A stretch of DNA of 55,510 nt from Oscillospiraceae bacterium (GTDB lineage Bacteria; Bacillota; Clostridia; Oscillospirales; Acutalibacteraceae): positions 1 through 55,510 of the forward strand of contig JAISYX010000035.1 of assembly GCA_031269595.1 (NCBI GenBank), given 5' to 3'. A program made the translations under genes and the position numbers. The notes under the pieces were generated by a model. The model searched no databases. It was not told where the DNA came from and worked only from the letters and a program-made list of their open reading frames with translations. Below, piece after piece: positions 36,303 to 45,585 of this stretch. Position 1 is the stretch's first letter, and each line of letters opens with the position of its first letter.

Positions 36303-39300
36303 TCACCGTCTCATCCTACCTACAGCTAACACCAAAACAGCCCAAAATAGCTCGTAAATAAACACATATGCGGGGCTTAGGGAAAAGTCCACAAGCAGGC
36401 AGGAGATTAAGCCCACCGAGACAAAGCCTAAAATAACCCCTATTGTTTGCAGTATAACCGCCATGGCTATGCTGCCCTTTAGCTTGATTGTCTCTAAAAG
36501 TCCCAGCGCAAAGGCAGAAAGGCCGCAACCTGTCACCAATACGGCGGGTGCTTCTCTTCTCTCTTCACCGGCTATTTTATTGTAAATAGGATTCATATAT
36601 ACAGGCAAAACCTTAACCGAGGCCTTGGAAATGCCGAATTTTCGTGAAATCATAATAGGATTTATGTTAAAGTCCAATGAGCGGACAACAAACTTAACCC
36701 CTGCCCGTTCCAGCTTGCGCAGAGCAATAGCCGAGGCTCTCTCTGCATGATATTTAAGCACAAACATTGCGCAAAGCACCCCATCTGCTGAGAGATACAG
36801 CAGGTTAGAGCCCTCTTTTTCATAAATTCTCTCATAGTTGCGGTTGGGTGGAGTAACCCCGTATTCCCGCATTAAATCAATGTTTCCAACCAGTATTCTG
36901 CGGTTGTTAACCCAGCCGCAAAAGCCCATTTCGGGCTGATATTCCACCTGCTCCACATGGGGCAGATTGTTTTTGCCATCCTTTATTATTGTCTCAAAAA
37001 TCTTTGAAATTGAACCGCCGCACTCCATGGTAACAGCAGCCGCCTCTAAAATAAGCCTGTCTATCCTCTGCTCGCTGAACACCTTAACGCCCACCAGCTC
37101 CAGCCGTGAGGCGGGGAAGAGCTGATTTTCTTCTATAGTCAGCACATTTACCTCGCTAAATTCATCTACAGCCGCCCAGCCGGAGAGCATAACGCCCTTT
37201 TTGAGCAGCTTTTTTGTGCTTTTTGCAAGGGGCACATTGACGGATATGCTGCGCATTAGAGGCAGACTGATAACAGCAGCTGCGGCAAGAGCTCCAACCC
37301 CTGTGAAAAAGCTGCCGCCTAAAAAGCCTGCGGCCGCTGCAATTAATATTGAGGCCGCTGCAAGGAAGGGAGCTGTCTTTTTTGCTGTAAATTCGCTGGG
37401 GTCATCCTCATAGCTAAAGCCCAAAAAGCCGCTAAAAAAGCCCGCTTTAACGAAAAGTGAGGTTCTGGTATCCCTCTTGCCCAAAACTGCCGAGAGCTGC
37501 TCGCCCTCTGCGTCGGCCAATATCATTGCACCCTTTTTGCTCTTGCCTGTGACAAAGGAGAAGTTTCTGCCCAAGCGCACAGTGTGCAAAAAGCGGCCAA
37601 GCTCGTTTAAGAAGAAGGCTATAACCAAGATAAGCGTGTAAGAGCGGGTAAAGGTTTGCCCCTCACTAAACATCATGGCGACATTTTGCAGCAGTATGGC
37701 AATAGTAGCAAAGCCATAGGTAAAATCGCCGCTTATTCTGCCCTTAAACAGCCCCTTTAGGCCACCTAAAATGCTCTTGTGGCAAATTATAAGCGTATAA
37801 ATGGTGACAATAAGGCAAATGCCGTAATACACCACGGGCATGTCCGAGGAAAAGGCACTAATGTGCACTCCGCAGGCAAGCAGCAATTCGGGAACGGCCA
37901 GAATAAGAAAAGCGGCAAAGATAGAAATCATCTTAAATATACTGCCGCTAAGCTTATCATAAAGCTCCTCCCGAACTGCCTCGCCCTGAGAGCTTTGCTC
38001 ATACTCCCTGCTAAAATCGGGTTTGTTAACAGATAGCTTGAGCTGTTGTACTGCGGAAACTGCGGTTTCACTTAAAAGCTTGAAGAAGCTCTTCAAGTGC
38101 TCACCAAATGGAACGGAGTCCTCCTGCGTTTCCGCAAGAGCCTCCCCTGTATCCTCGGGATATGGGGGAGCCTCTGTATTTTCAGGGAACTCCGGTATTA
38201 TATTTTCGTCTTCCTCCGCTATGCGGCCAAAGCCGCCCTGCTTTTTTGCGCCGTGACGCAAGGAGGGTGCTTCGTCCTCTGCGTCCAGCTCCTCTGTAAT
38301 GGGGCTCATGCCCCCACGGACATAGAGGGAGGGCGGAACAGAGCCGTTGGGCTCGTCCTCAACAGTTAATTCCTCTGCGGCAAAGCCGGTTTGTCTGTTA
38401 ATCTCCTCATCATCCATGTACAAATAGCCATAGGGAGAGCTGCTCTCCTGAGCCTGCTCCTGCATATGTTCATGGGTGCGGATTTTGGCATAGTCAGAAA
38501 AGGTATCCGGCATAGGCTGAGATTCATCAAAGAGGTAGGAATAGGTGGATTTGCGGCGGTCAAACCTGCCGCCCATGCTGTTAAAATGCTCCTCATCTGC
38601 ATCCAACTCTTCCTCAATTGGCGCAATTGGAGCAGCAGGCTGCACTTGAACTGCCTGAGCAGCCTCATACTCTGCGTCAAAGCTTTCAATAAAGCTGGGC
38701 TCGTTTGCAGCAGCAGTGGGAGCTTCTGCCGATTCGGGCTGCACCTCCGCTGCGTTTCCGCTTCCCACCTGCTCCATGATAGAGAGAGCGCGGGCAATTT
38801 CGGCGTGCTTTTTGGCCAAGTCCTCGGCTGCAATGCGCTCTGCCTCCGCCTGACGGGCAGCAAGAATATCCGCATTTGTGCGGCCTGTTCTGTATGCCCT
38901 TTTGGCGGCGTTATCTGATGGAATTGGTGACTGAGCTCTCATTGTGTTGCGCCTCTCTTCTCTGTTCTTTCTCTTTTGTGCGTGTGCCTCTGCCATTAGC
39001 TCCTGCTTAGTTTTAGGCCTTGGCCTTGCGCCTACCTCTTCCTCTATGGATTTTTGATAAACCCCATTGGGAAGCAGCTTTTTTGCGGGTTTGTTGGCCT
39101 TGGGCGGCCTCATGGGTACTATTGACTGGAACTTTTGCTCTATGGGTGCGAACAGCTCCTCGTCAACCCTGTTGCTCCAAACCTGAGTTTCGCTCTCAAA
39201 ATTCGGTGGACGTGCGCTGTTGCCGCCAAAGCCCGCCCGTTCCGGTGGCCTGTACCTCTCCTCCTCAGGATTCAAGGTTTGGTGCATGTAGCGTGTCCTG

Positions 39301-39965
39301 TATTCAAAGCCCGGGGGCAGATTCTGCGTTTTTAAGGCCGTGGGAAGGGGGAAGTCCTCCAGCATGTCGGAAGGCGGCTCGGCCTGAGCCGCTGGCATTG
39401 AGCCATCCCGCATAAATGAGGGCACTGTGGGGAGCTTAGGCTTTTCCTTCTCCCTGCGTATTGCCTCCAGAGTGTGGGCACTCATGTCGGGGAGCATAGC
39501 GTCCAGCTCCGCCCTGCGCTCTTCAACAGAGCGTTCCGGCCGCTTAACAGGAGAGGCCCGCTCCGGCAGACGCCGTTTATAATCGCCGGAGTAGAGACTC
39601 CGCACATCCTCGGGGCTTACCTTGTCCTTTTCTGAAAGAGCCTCATACATGCGGCGGCTGTCGCTTTTTTCAGGCTTTGGCCTGTAGTTGCGGCTGTATT
39701 TATCCTCATCCTTATTCAGGTGGCTTATATCAACGTTTTGCTTGACATCCTTGACTATATCCAGCTTAAAGCGGTTATCCCTTTTGGGCGGACGGTGCAG
39801 CTCAGGCAAGCCCAGCAGAGAACGGCTGAACTCCATAGCCTGCTTACCCGGACGCAGCTCCTCACGCTCCCGCTTGGCACGCTGCTCTTCCAGAATAAGC
39901 ATATAATCCATATCGTCGGGAGAAGCCCCCGAGAGATAAGGGTTTTTAATTTCGTCCTTGCTCAT
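36303..39965 (-). CDS. P-type-ATPase-like membrane protein without catalytic motifs, long disordered N-terminus
   Basis: The protein has 1220 residues. About the first 665 are charged, proline- and glutamate-rich and probably unstructured (repeated EELDADEE-like acidic patches, ERRAE-type basic helices). The remainder follows a P-type ATPase plan: paired membrane helices, a GVMLSGWAAVDEFSEVNVL segment, a nucleotide-domain-like MGFCGWVNNRRILVGN, and a P-domain-like ALRKLERAGVKFVV, then further helices. At the phosphorylation site (about residue 942) DKTGT is replaced by IEENQ, and the TGD motif (about 1095) reads RSLD. It therefore cannot form the usual aspartyl-phosphate and is predicted inactive as a pump; a structural or sensing role is possible. 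It appears monocistronic. Confidence 0.75.
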   Translation of the reverse strand: MSKDEIKNPYLSGASPDDMDYMLILEEQRAKREREELRPGKQAMEFSRSLLGLPELHRPPKRDNRFKLDIVKDVKQNVDISHLNKDEDKYSRNYRPKPEKSDSRRMYEALSEKDKVSPEDVRSLYSGDYKRRLPERASPVKRPERSVEERRAELDAMLPDMSAHTLEAIRREKEKPKLPTVPSFMRDGSMPAAQAEPPSDMLEDFPLPTALKTQNLPPGFEYRTRYMHQTLNPEEERYRPPERAGFGGNSARPPNFESETQVWSNRVDEELFAPIEQKFQSIVPMRPPKANKPAKKLLPNGVYQKSIEEEVGARPRPKTKQELMAEAHAQKRKNREERRNTMRAQSPIPSDNAAKRAYRTGRTNADILAARQAEAERIAAEDLAKKHAEIARALSIMEQVGSGNAAEVQPESAEAPTAAANEPSFIESFDAEYEAAQAVQVQPAAPIAPIEEELDADEEHFNSMGGRFDRRKSTYSYLFDESQPMPDTFSDYAKIRTHEHMQEQAQESSSPYGYLYMDDEEINRQTGFAAEELTVEDEPNGSVPPSLYVRGGMSPITEELDAEDEAPSLRHGAKKQGGFGRIAEEDENIIPEFPENTEAPPYPEDTGEALAETQEDSVPFGEHLKSFFKLLSETAVSAVQQLKLSVNKPDFSREYEQSSQGEAVREELYDKLSGSIFKMISIFAAFLILAVPELLLACGVHISAFSSDMPVVYYGICLIVTIYTLIICHKSILGGLKGLFKGRISGDFTYGFATIAILLQNVAMMFSEGQTFTRSYTLILVIAFFLNELGRFLHTVRLGRNFSFVTGKSKKGAMILADAEGEQLSAVLGKRDTRTSLFVKAGFFSGFLGFSYEDDPSEFTAKKTAPFLAAASILIAAAAGFLGGSFFTGVGALAAAAVISLPLMRSISVNVPLAKSTKKLLKKGVMLSGWAAVDEFSEVNVLTIEENQLFPASRLELVGVKVFSEQRIDRLILEAAAVTMECGGSISKIFETIIKDGKNNLPHVEQVEYQPEMGFCGWVNNRRILVGNIDLMREYGVTPPNRNYERIYEKEGSNLLYLSADGVLCAMFVLKYHAERASAIALRKLERAGVKFVVRSLDFNINPIMISRKFGISKASVKVLPVYMNPIYNKIAGEERREAPAVLVTGCGLSAFALGLLETIKLKGSIAMAVILQTIGVILGFVSVGLISCLLVDFSLSPAYVFIYELFWAVLVLAVGRMRR

Positions 39966-39985
39966 CTTTAATCACCGAATGTATA

Positions 39986-40047
39986 AGTTGAAAATTGAAA
40001 GTTGAAAGTTGAAAATTAAGGTTAATTTGCTGCGCAAATTTTAATTA
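39986..40047 (+). repeat. Heptad array (GTTGAAA) plus TTTGCTGCGCAAA core
   Basis: GTTGAAA/ATTGAAA units with a 7-bp period are followed by AATTAAGGTTAATTTGCTGCG and its hairpin half. It lies upstream of the pseudo-ATPase gene. Confidence 0.85.
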
Positions 40048-40359
40048 AAGAGCAGTAGCAACCGCCTCGTTCACCCACAGACTTGGCGGTATGTAAGAGC
40101 GCAGGAGACGAGATTGCCTATACAGCAAAGCTGCAATTGGTGAAATTCTAGCTCCTAGCTTCTGGCCTCTAGCCTCTAGTCGGGGAGGGCAGCGCAGGCT
40201 CTTAGCCCAGCCGTTAAATAGGGCCTTGAGTGGCCTTACATGCCACTCTTTGCAAGTTTGGAACATCCGCTTCTTCACCCTGCGTTTCCTCCCTCAGTCA
40301 CCTTGCGGTGACAGCTCCCTCTCGGAGGGAGCCCAGCTACGTCAACAACGTCTTGCTTC
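40048..40359. other. Repeat-filled intergenic region
   Basis: No gene is seen. It contains a TCTAGCC-type heptad array at about 40147-40182 and a palindromic fragment at about 40287-40333 (GTCACC/GGTGAC and GCTCCCTC/GAGGGAGC hairpins). A further CTTCTTG/CTCTTGC heptad stretch runs from about 40351 into the rlmB 3' end. Confidence 0.7.
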
Positions 40360-41115
40360 TTACTTCTTGTCTCTTGCCTCTAGTCTTTGCCTCACTGCCT
40401 CATACAGCACTATGCCTGCTGCTACGGAGGCGTTTAGGGAGTTTACTTTGCCTAACATGGGCAATGAGAGGGTAAAATCGCACTTTTCCTTTATCAGGCG
40501 GCTTATTCCGTGCCCCTCGTTGCCTATAACAAAGGCCGCAGAGCCTTTTAAATCGCAGGTATGCCAGCTCTGGCCCTCCATATCTATGCCGTAAATCCAA
40601 ATCCCTTTGGATTTAAGCTCGTCTATACACTGAGCAAGGTTACTCACCCTTGCAACTGGGATATGCTCCACAGCCCCTGCGGAGGCCTTGCCCACTGTGT
40701 AGGTCAGCCCCACAGCCCTGCGCTTTGGTATGATAATCCCGTGAGCACCTGCTGCCTCTGCTGTTCTTATTATTGCCCCAAGATTGTGGGGGTCTTCAAT
40801 TTCATCGGCTATAATTAAAAAAGGAGGCTCGCCCCTCTCTTCCGCCAACGCCAGCAAATCCTCAAGGGAGGCGTATTCTGCCACAGCCGCAAAGGCTATG
40901 ACCCCCTGATGATTCTCGCCCCCGCAAAGGGAATCCAGCTTGATTGGTGCGGCGTCCTTGACAGTTACGCCCGCCTCCTTAGCCTTGGCTATTATAGAGC
41001 TTAGAGAGCCCGGGCGTGCGTTGCGTGAGATTAAAATACTGTCTATGGGCCTGCCTGCACGCAAGGCCTCTGTAACACTGTTTTTGCCTATTATAAATTG
41101 TTTTTCGTTATCCAT
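40360..41115 (-). CDS. rlmB: 23S rRNA (guanosine-2'-O-)-methyltransferase RlmB
   Basis: This SpoU-class TrmH-family enzyme of 251 residues methylates the ribose of a 23S rRNA guanosine (G2251 in E. coli numbering). The N-terminal substrate-binding domain (GKNSVTEALRAGRPI) is followed by the three SpoU motifs: DEIEDPHNLGAIIRTAEAAG, FVIGNEGHGISR and LPMLGKVNSLNASVAAGI, which form the trefoil-knot SAM site. Start 41115 follows a TTGGAGC site. The last residues (about RLEARDKK) and stop are encoded by a heptad repeat array, so the natural C-terminus has been altered or extended by repeat sequence. Confidence 0.93.
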   Translation of the reverse strand: MDNEKQFIIGKNSVTEALRAGRPIDSILISRNARPGSLSSIIAKAKEAGVTVKDAAPIKLDSLCGGENHQGVIAFAAVAEYASLEDLLALAEERGEPPFLIIADEIEDPHNLGAIIRTAEAAGAHGIIIPKRRAVGLTYTVGKASAGAVEHIPVARVSNLAQCIDELKSKGIWIYGIDMEGQSWHTCDLKGSAAFVIGNEGHGISRLIKEKCDFTLSLPMLGKVNSLNASVAAGIVLYEAVRQRLEARDKK

Positions 41116-41209
41116 TTTTTGCTCCAATTTGCGCATTAAATATGCGGATTTATGTGTTGTTTTTTCTTGTAAGAGAATGTGATTAAAGCTCTTATTTAAT
41201 GCCGTTTCA

Positions 41210-41424
41210 ATTCCCCTCCCTCGGAGGGGTGACCCACAGGGGCAGGGTGGTTTATACGTGTGATAAAATCTTAAGACTAACGCTTAATTTAGTGCGAGCA
41301 CAAAAGCCAAAAGAGCAAGCACCACGCTCCTAATTTCACATATTCAAAGCATATCCCCCGCAAGCACCACCCTCGTCTTCCGCCTACAGGGCGAAAGCCT
41401 TCCCCTCCAAAGAGGGGGATTTTA
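41210..41424. repeat. 215-bp dispersed element, copy 1
   Basis: It starts TTCCCCTCcctcGGAGGGGTGA, includes GGGGCAGGGTGGTTTATACG, and ends with ACCACCCTCGTC, CGCC..GGGCGAAAGCC and TTCCCCTCcaaaGAGGGGGA. GGGTGGT/ACCACCCT and the C/G-rich ends are inverted. Copy 2 is at 52138-52355. No open frame is seen. Confidence 0.85.
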
Positions 41425-41578
41425 TGCGGCCTTCTGCGTTTTTTGGATTTTACATGGTAGTAGTTCAGCCACATTTAATTATACCATAAAACGACAAAAA
41501 AAGTAAGGTATATATTTTAAATTTTAATTAAACACAGATACAAACAATGGCGGTAAACTCCGCCATTATTGGTTATTA

Positions 41579-42631
41579 TTAAACCGCTGCTTTTATTATA
41601 CTATCCTCTCTTACGCCGTCTACTATGCGGTTGTAAAACACCCACCCGGGCACCGCGTTAAAGATAGCGCACTCGTCTTGGGTGATTTGCTTGCTCTCTT
41701 TGCTTAGCATGTTATAGGCATAGATATGCGAGCCGTTTTCAAGGTCTATATAATATACAGTTTCGCCAAGTATAATAAAGATATGTGCGCTTGAATCCAA
41801 AATCTTTTCTTTACCGCTGCCGTCTGTTTTTATTTTGTAAAGCCTGTTGCCGTCATTTTCAGCAGAGTAGTAAACCCAGTCTCCCACAACATTTATAAGG
41901 CCTACTATGTCGTCGCTAAGCAGAGTTACCTCTGTGCCGTCTGTTTTTAGCTTGTAGAGGTGCCTATCCCCCTTGCCGCCCTCGGTGTAAAGGTTAGAGC
42001 CGTCTACGGCGTAAATCCAGCCATTTGAGACGTTAAAGCCCTCGCAGAGCTTATCCCTTACCACCACCTGATTAGAGCTGCCGTCATGCTGCATCTTGCT
42101 TATGGACCAGTTGTTAAAGTTGGTGTAGTAAATCCAGCCGTCGTCTGTAACGTTGATATAGGCACTGTTGTCTGTGGTTAGCTCCTGCCTGCCCATGCCG
42201 TCTGTGCGCACCCTGTAGATGCTCTGGCAGCGGTAGTAAACCCATTCGTCCAACACGTTGATACAGGAGACGTTCTTATCATTGGCGAGCTTTTGTATTC
42301 CTGTGCCGTCTCTGCGTATTTTGTAAAGGCAGTTGTTATCCTTATCGTTGCGGAAGTAGAGCCACTCCCCCTGCTGAGCAACTATGCCTATATTAGAGGT
42401 GTTGCCTGAGATGTTACCCACAGTGTTAAGGCCGCCCACAGCATAGTCCTTTGATGGGAAGTACCATTTTAAGCTGAAGGGCAGTGCCAAAATGAGAAAA
42501 AGAGCAACAACAATGCCCACAGGAAGCCAGACATTAATATGCTTTAAAAGATATTGCAAAGCAGGAGGAAGAGTAAACCTCTTGCCCTCTGATGCTTTGT
42601 TAGTGTTATTGTTTGCCATCTTTGACACCAT
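41579..42631 (-). CDS. DUF5050-type membrane-anchored beta-propeller protein
   Basis: The 350-residue protein has a short cytoplasmic N-terminus, one membrane helix (about residues 35-55, VWLPVGIVVALFLILALPF) and an extracellular domain of about six repeats of the pattern WVYY....LYKIKTDGSG, the DUF5050 repeat predicted to form a propeller. The function is unknown; such proteins are frequent in Clostridia envelopes. No strong ribosome binding site is visible; the ATG at 42619 (MANNN) is an alternative start. Confidence 0.8.
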   Translation of the reverse strand: MVSKMANNNTNKASEGKRFTLPPALQYLLKHINVWLPVGIVVALFLILALPFSLKWYFPSKDYAVGGLNTVGNISGNTSNIGIVAQQGEWLYFRNDKDNNCLYKIRRDGTGIQKLANDKNVSCINVLDEWVYYRCQSIYRVRTDGMGRQELTTDNSAYINVTDDGWIYYTNFNNWSISKMQHDGSSNQVVVRDKLCEGFNVSNGWIYAVDGSNLYTEGGKGDRHLYKLKTDGTEVTLLSDDIVGLINVVGDWVYYSAENDGNRLYKIKTDGSGKEKILDSSAHIFIILGETVYYIDLENGSHIYAYNMLSKESKQITQDECAIFNAVPGWVFYNRIVDGVREDSIIKAAV

Positions 42632-42710
42632 GTGTCAGAGAGCCCGCACACAAAACATTATTAAAAAAATTTTGTTGGGCTTCCTGCGTCCCTTCTCGTA
42701 TTATTTTCAA

Positions 42711-42872
42711 ACTCTAGTTTCCTCCCACTAGAAACTAGTGACCAGAGGCTAGAAGCTAGAATTCCCCCAACCGCAACTACCGCTATAAATTAAGCTTGAA
42801 TTTGCTATTTAATCAAAATTTGCGCAGCAAATCACCATAATTTTCAACTTTCAATTTTTAATTTTCAATTTA
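42711..42872 (-). repeat. Two heptad arrays flanking a TTTGCTGCGCAAA core
   Basis: ACTAGAAACTAG and GAGGCTAGAAGCTAG units occur at 42711-42762. Further on, read on the minus strand, TTGAAA-type units with a 7-bp period and GGTGATTTGCTGCGCAAATTT occur at 42805-42872. The stop codon (TGA) of the lipoprotein gene lies inside the latter array. Confidence 0.8.
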
Positions 42873-43560
42873 AAATTGCTCCTGTATCCAAATCATAGCT
42901 ATAGCTTTTAATATCTTCCCCGTAAACGCTCTCGTCAACCTGTATGGTAAAGCCCTTATCTGTGGGCAGAAGCTTGATTCTTCTGATCTTGTCCGGCACA
43001 AAAAACAGGCCTTCCTCTGTGTAAATGGAGCTCTCGCCCTGCAAAAGGCTTATTCGATTTTCATTGTTGACCACAGCTGTGGCTAAATCTATGGGCACTA
43101 GCATGTTATCATGCAAAACCCAGCCTATTTGGGGCTCTTGCGGCCTTATGGCCATGGTGCTGCATGGCTCTGCAGCAATGCTAAACAGGGAGTTTTTTTG
43201 CACATCCACAGCATAAATGCTGCCTGAGCTCTCCTCTGTGTTAACAAAGAAATACAGATATTTACCCCTGCTGGCCTCCAGACTGCCCTCTATATACTTA
43301 AAGAAGTTTACCCCCCTAAGCCTGCCTATCTCTGTGGTTGTAACATCGGCATCCATGCATCTTAAAACCGTAACCTTGCCTGTGCTGCCATCTGTTGTGT
43401 CGGTGTGATACAGTACATTATCAATGGTTACAATAGACTGAAAAAATGTAAGCTCTTCCGGCAGTGAAGAGAGATTTTCAGGGTTGGTAAAATCCCATTT
43501 ATCGCAGGAGCAGAGCAAAAGCAGCAGTGCCGCCGCTATGATTAATGTGAGCTTTTTCAA
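42865..43560 (-). CDS. Predicted lipoprotein of unknown function
   Basis: The 231-residue protein has a lipoprotein signal peptide (MKKLTLIIAAALLLLLCSC, lipobox LLCSC, Cys at about 19). The mature part is beta-rich and possibly a degenerate propeller (VTIDNVLYHTDTTDG, YLYFFVNTEESSGSIYAVDV). No named family is recognised. It lies between fmt and the DUF5050 gene on the same strand; both neighbours look envelope-related or translational. Its last codons and stop lie in a TTGAAA heptad array. Confidence 0.75.
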   Translation of the reverse strand: MKKLTLIIAAALLLLLCSCDKWDFTNPENLSSLPEELTFFQSIVTIDNVLYHTDTTDGSTGKVTVLRCMDADVTTTEIGRLRGVNFFKYIEGSLEASRGKYLYFFVNTEESSGSIYAVDVQKNSLFSIAAEPCSTMAIRPQEPQIGWVLHDNMLVPIDLATAVVNNENRISLLQGESSIYTEEGLFFVPDKIRRIKLLPTDKGFTIQVDESVYGEDIKSYSYDLDTGAILN

Positions 43561-43576
43561 TATTTCACGACCTTTT

Positions 43577-43645
43577 TTTAATTGAAATTTGAAAATGGAA
43601 AGTTGAAAATTAAGGTGATTTGCTGCGCAAATTTTTAATTATATC
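43577..43645 (+). repeat. Heptad array (TTGAAA type) plus TTTGCTGCGCAAA core
   Basis: TTGAAATTTGAAAATGGAAAG units and AATTAAGGTGATTTGCTGCG with its hairpin half lie between fmt and the lipoprotein gene. Confidence 0.85.
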
Positions 43646-43665
43646 GGGAGCGGCGACTGGGCAAT

Positions 43666-43714
43666 TTCTTACTTCTTACTTCTTACCTCTTGCCTCTTGC
43701 CTCTTGCTTCTAGC
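43666..43714. repeat. Seven tandem 7-bp units overlapping the fmt stop codon
   Basis: Exactly seven heptads in sequence: TTCTTAC three times, CTCTTGC three times, then TTCTAGC. The fmt stop (complement of CTA at 43710-43712) lies in the last unit. Confidence 0.92.
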
Positions 43715-44633
43715 GCAGCTTTTGCCCTAAATTTAGCCTTTTGCCTCTTACAAATTCCTCTGCCTTTAGCTTTTTGCCGCCCTCGGCCTGTATTTCAAGT
43801 ATGCTCAATGCGGTGCTTTGGCCGCAGGCCACGGTTAATGGGCTAAGGCTGATTATCTCCCCCGCCTCGCCGCCGCTTAGGTCTGAGAGGGCGGAACGGT
43901 GTATTTTAACCCTTTTGCCATCTAATGTGCTTACGGCAATAGGCCAAGGGGAAAGCCCCCTTATCTTGTTGTGAAGCTGGGGTGCGGGGAGCTGCCACTC
44001 TATTTGACACAGGCTTTTATCCAGCATAGCGGCATAACAGGATAGCTCCTCACACTGAGGCTCGGCTGTAAGCCTGCCCTGAGGCAGCAAATCCAGTGCC
44101 TGACAGAGCAGCTCTGCGCCTATAATTGAGAGTCTGTCGTGCAGCTCGCCCGCTGTCTCCTCAATTTTAATGGAAGCTTCTGCCTTTAGCAGCATGTCCC
44201 CTGTATCCAAGCCCGCCGCCATTTGCATTATGGTTACGCCGGACTTCTCCTCACCGTTGATAACAGCCCATTGAATAGGAGCTGCGCCCCTATATTTGGG
44301 CAGCAGTGAGGCGTGAACATTGAGGCAGCCATATCGGGGAATATCCAAAACGGCCTGAGGCAATATCTTGCCGTAAGCCGCAACAGCTATTAAATCGGGG
44401 GCAAGCGCACGAATGCGCTCCTGCTCAGCCTCGTCCTTTAGGGTTGTGGGCTGAAACACAGGAATGCCCTTTGCCAACGCAAGCTCCTTAACAGGGGGCG
44501 GAGTAAGAGCATAGCCCCTGCCCTTGGGCTTATCAGGCTGAGTGTAAACAGCCGCAAGCTCGTGCCCCTGCTCAATGAGTGAACGAAGGATAGGCACAGC
44601 AAATTCAGACGTACCCATAAAGATTAGCCTCAT
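43710..44633 (-). CDS. fmt: Methionyl-tRNA formyltransferase
   Basis: Fmt formylates initiator Met-tRNA using 10-formyltetrahydrofolate. The 307-residue protein has the N-terminal Rossmann part (MRLIFMGTSEFAVPIL), the catalytic and folate region NVHASLLPKYRGAAPIQWAVINGE with Asn-His-Asp (GLDTGDML), and the C-terminal tRNA-binding OB domain from about residue 205. Length is normal. Its ATG overlaps the stop of def by 4 bp (ATGA), the usual def-fmt coupling. Its stop codon lies inside a heptad repeat array. Confidence 0.96.
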   Translation of the reverse strand: MRLIFMGTSEFAVPILRSLIEQGHELAAVYTQPDKPKGRGYALTPPPVKELALAKGIPVFQPTTLKDEAEQERIRALAPDLIAVAAYGKILPQAVLDIPRYGCLNVHASLLPKYRGAAPIQWAVINGEEKSGVTIMQMAAGLDTGDMLLKAEASIKIEETAGELHDRLSIIGAELLCQALDLLPQGRLTAEPQCEELSCYAAMLDKSLCQIEWQLPAPQLHNKIRGLSPWPIAVSTLDGKRVKIHRSALSDLSGGEAGEIISLSPLTVACGQSTALSILEIQAEGGKKLKAEEFVRGKRLNLGQKLR

Positions 44634-45112
44634 TTACTCTTATCCTCCCTTTCCATCTCTTCCTTTGTTAGCATACGAATGGCAAGGTCTGTGAACAGCA
44701 CTCCGTTTAGGTGGTCAAGCTCGTGGCAAAAGGCACGTGCCAGCAGCTCGCTGCCCTCAAATGTTTGCTCATTGCCAAACCTATCCTGTGCTTTGAGAGT
44801 TACTTTAAGGGGGCGTTTTGTAATGCCCCATCTCTCCGGTAGAGAGAGGCAGCCCTCGCTTGCCTCCTGCTCGCCCTCAGCCTGAATGATTTCGGGGTTT
44901 ACAAGCTCCATAGGGCCTTCGCCTACATCCACCACCACGGCACGGCGCAAAATGCCCACCTGAGGGGCTGCAAGGCCAACGCCGTTGGCCTCTTCCATGG
45001 TTTCTATCATGTCATCTAAAAGGGTGGCAAGCTTTTCGTCAAAACGGTCTACAGGCCTGCTGCGCTTACGCAGAAGTGCGTCTTCATCCTTAATTATATT
45101 TCGTAATGCCAT
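44630..45112 (-). CDS. def: Peptide deformylase
   Basis: Peptide deformylase removes the formyl group from nascent proteins. The 160-residue protein carries all three family motifs: GVGLAAPQVG, EGCLSLP (metal Cys) and HELDHLNG (metal His pair and catalytic Glu). Start 45112 (MALRN) has AAAGGAG 7 nt upstream; the longer frame to 45190 lies in repeat-bearing intergenic DNA. It is coupled to fmt. In relatives def follows priA directly; here about 550 bp of repeats separate them. Confidence 0.96.
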   Translation of the reverse strand: MALRNIIKDEDALLRKRSRPVDRFDEKLATLLDDMIETMEEANGVGLAAPQVGILRRAVVVDVGEGPMELVNPEIIQAEGEQEASEGCLSLPERWGITKRPLKVTLKAQDRFGNEQTFEGSELLARAFCHELDHLNGVLFTDLAIRMLTKEEMEREDKSK

Positions 45113-45257
45113 AATAGCTCCTTTCGAATGTGAATTTAGAACCTCTAAAAGCCTAGCTTGCAGTACTCTGTAACGACTAAAGCTTTGCATTCGCCCACAG
45201 ATTGGGCGGAACGTGTGAGAGCGGGAGTAAGGTTACTTTCTATCGCCCCGCTGACGT

Positions 45258-45430
45258 GCGTCATTGCGAGCACCGTTAAGCTTGAATTTAACACGCAGTT
45301 ATGAGTGCGAAGCAATCCAGTGGGACTAAGCCCCTGCGTTGCTGTAGAACGTCTAAGTTTGCTCCACTGGATTGCTTCGCACACCGCACTTTACTGTTAT
45401 TTCAGCTTAGTTGTGTGCTCGCAATGACGC
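45258..45430. repeat. CATTGCGAG dispersed repeat, copy 2
   Basis: GCGTCATTGCGAGCAC...GTGCTCGCAATGACGC ends with inner GAAGCAATCCAGTGG and CCACTGGATTGCTTCGCAC inverted parts; same family as 26484-26655. Confidence 0.87.
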
Positions 45431-45509
45431 AACTTTTATGGTTTCAAGGTCATTTAGTGCACCGCTGTAGCTTTGTGGGCGAATGCAAAGTCTTAGATGT
45501 TACAAGGTA

Positions 45510-45585
45510 GTAGGGGCAGACCTATGTGTCTGCCTAGAAACGGGAAATTTACGGCGATTTGGGCAGACACATAGGTCTGCCCTAC
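45510..45585. repeat. Palindromic repeat, family A copy 2
   Basis: GTAGGGGCAGACC...GGTCTGCCCTAC; one C is lost from the right arm compared with other copies. Confidence 0.88.

Noticed and set aside
38391-38918. Plus-strand 175-codon frame opposite the pseudo-ATPase gene
   Set aside because: It is antisense to the disordered, codon-biased region of a continuous 1220-codon frame; no start signals.
43666-43714. Heptad arrays considered as CRISPR
   Set aside because: The repeat period is 7 bp with no spacers and no cas genes.
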